From Moduliflexus sp964602655 (GTDB lineage Bacteria > Moduliflexota > Moduliflexia > Moduliflexales > Moduliflexaceae), in the NCBI GenBank assembly GCA_964602655.1, contig CAZRSF010000083.1, positions 1 through 26,952 of the forward strand: 26,952 bases of DNA. The letters run 5' to 3'. The notes beneath the pieces were generated by a model. That model did not search any database. It had not been told where the DNA came from and saw only the letters and a list, made by a program, of their open reading frames with translations. Of this stretch, positions 23,157 through 26,952 are shown piece by piece. The position numbers and the translations under genes are program-made. The number at the start of each line of letters is the position of its first letter. Position 1 is the first letter of the stretch.

Positions 23157-23251
23157 CAGAGGTTGAAACCTCTGTCTATATTCCATCGCCCTTTCAGGGC
23201 GAGCCTTGCCGCGAAGCGGCAACGGGATACAGACAGAGGTTTCAACCTCTG
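23157..23251. repeat. 95-nt cloverleaf repeat, copy 2
   Basis: The outer arms CAGAGGTTGAAACCTCTG and CAGAGGTTTCAACCTCTG are followed inward by TCTAT/ATACAGA. The inner hairpins are CGCCCTTTCAGGGCG (23187-23201 region) and TTGCCGCGAAGCGGCAA (23205-23222 region). Relative to copy 1 reversed, stem bases change on both sides (GGGG/CCCC to GAGG/CCTC), keeping pairing. It fills nearly all of the space between the cysS stop (23261) and the rlmB start (23150). Confidence 0.85.
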
Positions 23252-23260
23252 GAATGATTG

Positions 23261-24727
23261 TTACTTTTCCACCGTCCAGGAACTTTTCCCGTCCGGTAAA
23301 TCTTTGACTTGAATGCCAAGTTCTGTCAATCCGTGACGAATTTGATCCGCCATCGCCCAATTTTTCGCGGCTCTGGCGTCTTTGCGGAGTTGGAGCACCA
23401 GATTCATCAACTGCTCGACCAACGCATGTTCGCTGCCGCCAGCTTCGTTTTGCGCAAACGCAAAACCTAACACGCTGCCGAGCGTTTTGACGGCGTTGAC
23501 CGCTGTCACAAGCGGCTCGACCATCTCCACGACAATATTGCGCTGCGCCGCGACAATCCGCACAACCGAATTGATCGCCTTGATCATCTCAAACAGCACG
23601 CCAATTGCGCCAGCGGTATTAAAATCATCATCCATCGCGGCTTCGAACGCCGTTTTAAACTCAGGCAGTTGCGCAAGCAAAAGTTTCAGGCGCTCGGCAA
23701 CTTCGGCACTCATCGTCCCATCTGTTTTGACCCGCGTCTGTAACTGACCGACATCCTGAAAGGTGTTAAGAAACCGTTTCAGGGCAGTATTGGCTTCATC
23801 CAGCCGTGCGTCGGAATAATCAAGCGGGCTGTGATAATGCACGGAGAGCAGCAGAAATCGGATCGCTTCCGCGCTGTATTTGGCAATAACATCGCGAATC
23901 GTAAAAAAATTGCCCAACGATTTGGACATTTTTTCACTGTTGATATTGACGAAGCCGTTATGCAGCCAATATTTCGCCAGCGGTTTGCCGGTATAGCCTT
24001 CAGATTGCGCAATTTCATTTTCATGATGCGGGAAGATCAGGTCTTGACCGCCGCCATGTATATCGAACGTTTCGCCAAGATGTTTACACGCCATCGCCGA
24101 GCATTCGATATGCCAACCCGGACGACCTTTTCCCCAGGGGCTTTCCCAGTCAGGTTCTCCGGGTTTCGAGGCTTTCCAGAGGGCAAAATCCAGCGGGTCT
24201 CGCTTGCGGTCATCCACATCAACGCGCGCGCCAGAACGCAGATCGTCCACATTACGGCCAGAGAGCTTCCCATAACCTCGAAATTTTTTGACGGCATAAT
24301 ACACATCACCATCAACCGGATACGCCAACCCATCATCCACTAATTTTTGGATCACTTGCAGCATTTCCGCAATATATTCGGTTGCCTTTGGCTCAATTGT
24401 CGGCGGACGAATGCCTAAACGTCCCAAATCTTCACGATGCGCAACGATATATTTTTCCGCGACGGTTTGCGGCGATACGCCTTCTTCCAGTGACCGTTTG
24501 ATGATTTTATCATCCACATCGGTAAAATTTTTGACAAATGTGACCTCGTACCCTTTATATTCGAGGTAATTGCGAATGACGTCATACACCATCGCGCTGC
24601 GGGCATGGCCGATATGGCAATAATCATACACCGTGACGCCGCAGACATACATCCGGACTTTACCTGGCGTCAGCGGTTCAAACGGCTCTTTTTGACTCGT
24701 TAATGTGTTGTAAACCTGTAGTCCCAT
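23261..24727 (-). CDS. cysS: Cysteinyl-tRNA synthetase
   Basis: A 488-residue class I aminoacyl-tRNA synthetase that charges tRNA-Cys. The HIGH motif is HIGH at 38-41 and KMSKS is at 266-270. The catalytic zinc ligands C29, C209, H234 and E238 are all present. The C-terminal DALR and anticodon-binding parts continue to the end, finishing GIQVKDLPDGKSSWTVEK. The length is typical. No clear Shine-Dalgarno precedes the ATG. It is preceded on the same strand by the PpiC-like gene across a 12-bp hairpin and followed by rlmB after the cloverleaf repeat. Confidence 0.96.
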   Translation of the reverse strand: MGLQVYNTLTSQKEPFEPLTPGKVRMYVCGVTVYDYCHIGHARSAMVYDVIRNYLEYKGYEVTFVKNFTDVDDKIIKRSLEEGVSPQTVAEKYIVAHREDLGRLGIRPPTIEPKATEYIAEMLQVIQKLVDDGLAYPVDGDVYYAVKKFRGYGKLSGRNVDDLRSGARVDVDDRKRDPLDFALWKASKPGEPDWESPWGKGRPGWHIECSAMACKHLGETFDIHGGGQDLIFPHHENEIAQSEGYTGKPLAKYWLHNGFVNINSEKMSKSLGNFFTIRDVIAKYSAEAIRFLLLSVHYHSPLDYSDARLDEANTALKRFLNTFQDVGQLQTRVKTDGTMSAEVAERLKLLLAQLPEFKTAFEAAMDDDFNTAGAIGVLFEMIKAINSVVRIVAAQRNIVVEMVEPLVTAVNAVKTLGSVLGFAFAQNEAGGSEHALVEQLMNLVLQLRKDARAAKNWAMADQIRHGLTELGIQVKDLPDGKSSWTVEK

Positions 24728-24736
24728 ATCGTTATG

Positions 24737-24769
24737 AACCGTCAGACACCTTCAAGATGTCTGACGGTT
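24737..24769. terminator. 12-bp hairpin between the ppiC-like gene and cysS
   Basis: AACCGTCAGACA (24737-24748) and its exact reverse complement (24758-24769) flank nine bases. On the plus strand the stem is followed by TTTTT, a classic intrinsic-terminator shape; on the minus strand, where both flanking genes are read, the T-run is short (TTC). It may therefore only partly terminate the upstream gene. Confidence 0.45.
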
Positions 24770-24777
24770 TTTCGTAG

Positions 24778-25797
24778 TTACTTATTTGTCGTTTCAGGCG
24801 TTGCTGCTGTTTCAGGCGTTGCTGCTGTTTCAGGCGTCGCTGCCGCTTCAGGCGCGGCATTCGTCATTTCAATGGTCGCCTGTTTTTTCAAATTGTCAAC
24901 CCAGGCCATCACTTCTGTATTCGTCTTCTGTTTCGTCAGACTTTCTTTCAGTTTCTCTTTGACTTCTTCAAGCGGCACGTCGCGTTCCGCTTTTTTGCCG
25001 GTCATTTTAATAATATGATACCCGAACTGTGTTTCCACCACGCCGCTGACTTCGCCTTCTTTCAGAGCAAAAACGGCGTCTTCGAATGGTTTGACCATCG
25101 CGCCGCGCGGGAAAAAGTCGAGATCGCCGCCATTCTCTTTGGAACCGGGATCATCCGAATTCAGTTTGGCAAGTTCTGCGAAATCTTTTCCGGCGTTGAT
25201 GTCTGCCAGTACGCCGTCAATTTTCTTTTTCGCGGCTTCCTTGTCTTCCGGTTTCGCGTCTTGCGGCACTTGCACTAAAATATGGCTGGCGCGCACCTGT
25301 TCCGGTTCGTGGAATTTCGCTTTCTGTTCATCGTAGAATTTCTGAATCTCGTCATCGCTGACGGTAACTTTGGCAACGACTTCCTGTTGAAGTATCTTCT
25401 GAATCAGCATGTCTCGCGTCAGAAAGGTCGTCCATTGTTCTTCTGTCAAGTCGGGGCGTTGCTCTTTCACCTGGGCAATGCGGTCCGTGATTTCTTTCGG
25501 GTCAACCGAGAGATTCGCTTTCGCGGCTTCTTGCAGCAAGAGTCTTTCAGTGACCAATTGATCCAGAATTTGCTTTTCGATCTGCTGGCGTTGTTCTTCC
25601 GGGATGTCCTTGTCAGGGTTTTGCGCTTTGAATTGGGGCAGCACAAACAACGTAATAATTTCATCCATATCTTTTTGCAAAATATCTTCGCTGTTGACTT
25701 TTGCAAGCACCTTATTCGGGTCTGTCGCTGCTCCGCAGGTCATGACTGTCATTCCTACCAATGCCAATGCGCAAAGCGCCATGAATACTTTCTTCAT
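24778..25797 (-). CDS. PpiC/SurA-like peptidyl-prolyl cis-trans isomerase (exported)
   Basis: A 339-residue periplasmic foldase. The N-terminal export signal has a cysteine at residue 21 (VMTC), a weak lipobox, so it may be a lipoprotein or a soluble periplasmic protein. A helical SurA-N-like chaperone region (about 30-165) is followed by a parvulin domain (about 168-268) with VRASHILVQV, GGDLDFFPRGAMVKPFEDAV and TQFGYHIIKM, which catalyses proline isomerisation. The C-terminus carries an Ala/Thr/Pro/Glu tail with tandem PETAAT units. The start has GGAGG five bases upstream. It leads the minus-strand block and is probably important for envelope protein folding. Confidence 0.93.
   Translation of the reverse strand: MKKVFMALCALALVGMTVMTCGAATDPNKVLAKVNSEDILQKDMDEIITLFVLPQFKAQNPDKDIPEEQRQQIEKQILDQLVTERLLLQEAAKANLSVDPKEITDRIAQVKEQRPDLTEEQWTTFLTRDMLIQKILQQEVVAKVTVSDDEIQKFYDEQKAKFHEPEQVRASHILVQVPQDAKPEDKEAAKKKIDGVLADINAGKDFAELAKLNSDDPGSKENGGDLDFFPRGAMVKPFEDAVFALKEGEVSGVVETQFGYHIIKMTGKKAERDVPLEEVKEKLKESLTKQKTNTEVMAWVDNLKKQATIEMTNAAPEAAATPETAATPETAATPETTNK
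24792..24845. repeat. Three 18-bp tandem units in the ppiC-like gene tail
   Basis: TTTCAGGCGTTGCTGCTG occurs at 24792-24809 and 24810-24827, and with two changes at 24828-24845. It encodes the PETAAT repeats and is prone to copy-number change. Confidence 0.85.
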
Positions 25798-26035
25798 CTG
25801 TTCCTCCGTGTTATGACGAGAACGTCTCGCCTTATAAACGAATCCAACGCGCCTGAACGGTCATGCGCGCAACGTAAAACCTATCATCAATGAGCTTCTG
25901 AAAAACTCAGGAAATTTGTCAAACAGTTTCTTGTTGAATTAACGGTTTCCCTATGGTTGTCGGCGATTGCGGAAGATAGTTCTTGAAAAACAATAGACCT
26001 CACAGTTTTTCGAAACCTGTGAGACTTCTGGATGA
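25798..26035. other. Intergenic region before the decayed segment
   Basis: No gene. A CTCACAG/CTGTGAG hairpin (25999-26023) lies close to the alcohol dehydrogenase remnant's stop. The promoter of the ppiC-like gene should lie near 25810-25900, but I see no clear consensus. Confidence 0.4.
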
Positions 26036-26377
26036 CTATGGCGTGATGACGCCTTTGATATACCCTTCTGAGGCAGAAAGCATGGTTTCGAAGCCTCGTT
26101 GAACCTCATATAGTGGAAATGAGTGCGTGACCATTTTATCCATCGGAAACACACCGCGCTCTAAGGCATTCATGGCTCTGCGCATATCATCTGCCGGGTC
26201 CAGCGAATACTTCGGGCGGAGCGCTTTGGCCGCTAATTCCGCGGCGGCATTGCCTGTGACTTCGAAGGCAATATCTACTCCCCGCCCCACCGCTTCGACG
26301 ATCCCGACCGGCTCATGGCCTAATCGCAAAGGCGGTGTCCCGATGATTCCCTGGAAATACGCGCCGTCATTTCGATG
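26036..26377 (-). pseudogene. Zinc-type alcohol dehydrogenase (MDR) remnant
   Basis: A collapsed medium-chain dehydrogenase. AYFQGIIGTPPLRLGHEPVG is the N-terminal catalytic-domain region with the GHE motif. It then jumps to a Rossmann-domain piece (RGVDIAFEVTGNAAAELAAKA) without the intervening hundred or so residues. It jumps again to a C-terminal piece (DMRRAMNALERG...VTHSFPLYEV). So at least two internal deletions are evident within one still-open frame, and the true N-terminus is missing. Intact relatives are about 330-400 residues. Any product would lack most of the coenzyme domain. It adjoins a truncated Gfo/Idh/MocA start. Confidence 0.8.
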
Positions 26378-26448
26378 TCTTTATAACAGAGAGTATGAAT
26401 CTTGCCGATCCCGCCATACCCAATCAAGCCAATTCCGATCTTTTCCAT
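26372..26448 (-). pseudogene. Gfo/Idh/MocA oxidoreductase N-terminal fragment
   Basis: The sequence from the ATG at 26448 reads MEKIGIGLIGYGGIGKIHTL, the start of a Rossmann domain with GYGGIG, and breaks after about 25 codons. The alcohol dehydrogenase remnant begins there in a different frame, marking a deletion junction. No ribosome-binding site is visible. Confidence 0.7.
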
Positions 26449-26463
26449 AATCGTTGCAACACG

Positions 26464-26478
26464 AACCCTGCCAGGGTT
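26464..26478. repeat. Single arm of the AACCCTGCCAGGGTT repeat
   Basis: It matches one arm of the inverted repeat at 11079-11111 and lies between the IS1-type remnant and the dehydrogenase fragments. The second arm is absent here. Confidence 0.55.
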
Positions 26479-26495
26479 GAATTTCCAGGTTGTGG

Positions 26496-26952
26496 CTAAA
26501 TGGTACATGATCCCCCCAAATTAGAGGTGATGAGAAACCATTTCGTCACCCGATCATGCCAGTGATCATCTTTCGAAAACGACAGTGTTTTACGGACATC
26601 GCGCTAGGCGTTGACGGAGCGTATTGTTCCAGCGTTCCATGTGGGCGGTTTCGCCCGTCTCTTTGCCCACGCATTGGTGCGTGTTCGCGGGAAAGACCGT
26701 CGCATACGTCTTCCAGAAGTCGCTGAAACTCCGGCAGCCGCGATACGCTGGAGGAATTCGTCTCCAGAGGCGTCGGCAACTGCGTTCGCGGTGATCGCCA
26801 ATGACGAAGGCGATGATCTGACCTGTCCGACGACACAAGACGGTCCACAGCCAGCGCTTCCACGCCCGTTTGCGAACACGACCAGACCTCATCGACCTCC
26901 AACCGGTCATCGGGATGAGCCGGACTGAGGGGCTGCGGCAATGAGGGCAAGG
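26496..26952 (-). pseudogene. IS1-type transposase remnant, frameshifted, cut by window end
   Basis: Three successive frames hold consecutive parts of an IS1-family transposase. Up to about 26880 one frame reads RLEVDEVWS. The next frame (to 26590) reads VRKRAWKRWLWTVLCRRTGQ, IIAFVIGDHRERSCRRLW, SDFWKTY and KETGETAHMERWNNTLRQRL. A third reads VRKTLSFSKDDHWHDRV, then TKWFLIT, to a stop near 26496. Normal IS1-type enzymes carry these in one frame, so two indels have disrupted it (near 26875 and 26595). The gene's 5' part lies outside the window. The catalytic aspartate (VDEVW) is present but the product cannot be made whole. Confidence 0.8.

Noticed and set aside
26526..26534. GGTGATGAG as an IS1 terminal inverted repeat
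   Set aside because: Only the first seven bases match the IS1 end, and the transposase remnant reads on past it, so the match is probably chance.
26496..26952. Programmed frameshifting, as in classical IS1, to explain the broken transposase
   Set aside because: There are two frame changes at places that do not match the known InsA/InsB slip site, and no A-rich slippery run is seen at either; decay is simpler.

Overview
The window looks like a piece of a Gram-negative, free-living bacterial chromosome of roughly even base composition. The envelope genes support this: a secreted soluble lytic transglycosylase, a TolC-type outer-membrane channel, a periplasmic parvulin-type foldase and a LysM protein. 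Taxonomy cannot be fixed from the sequence alone. The mix of a secreted caspase-like protease, many Gfo/Idh/MocA oxidoreductases and a high load of hairpin repeats would fit an environmental candidate lineage (for example Moduliflexota/KSB3), but that is only a guess.

Layout: 363-2825 is a membrane chemoreceptor, followed by a convergent GNAT acetyltransferase. 3418-5910 is an AT-rich accessory patch on the minus strand with a DUF6273-like protein, a NIPSNAP protein and an HNH endonuclease. They are separated by GC-rich attC-like sequences that share a 12-mer and are preceded by a cluster of three 16-bp palindromes. 6013-8230 holds a sugar isomerase/epimerase and a Gfo/Idh/MocA dehydrogenase split by a nested inverted-repeat element. 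8654-13124 carries the lytic transglycosylase and a secreted caspase-fold protein whose C-terminus looks like a transglutaminase-type fold lacking its cysteine. 13125-15213 (minus) is a compact unit of a Gfo/Idh/MocA dehydrogenase and three overlapping STAS proteins. 15710-17257 contains a LysM protein with an Ala/Pro/Thr/Glu tail and, divergently, a glycine-rich repeat protein. 17396-19231 has a solute-binding protein and a NadR-like bifunctional NAD enzyme. 19414-25797 (minus) is a housekeeping block: a PpiC/SurA-like foldase, cysS, rlmB, a tolC-like gene and hisC. 26036-26952 is decayed: fragments of an alcohol dehydrogenase, a Gfo/Idh/MocA gene and a frameshifted IS1-type transposase.

The strongest unexplained signal is the repeat content. 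A 95-nt cloverleaf-forming element occurs twice in opposite orientation (15594-15688 and 23157-23251), with paired substitutions that preserve the stems. A second, MITE-like element with a two-hairpin core occurs twice (15313-15420 and 17264-17381). A third family of nested inverted repeats occurs at 6889-6995 and 19262-19383. Several simple perfect hairpins lie at 193-288, 11079-11111, 15240-15309, 20558-20589 and 24737-24769. Some of these elements define gene boundaries: the space between cysS and rlmB is almost entirely one element, and an AGGG just 5' of the caspase gene comes from a repeat arm. No tRNA, rRNA or CRISPR array was recognised.
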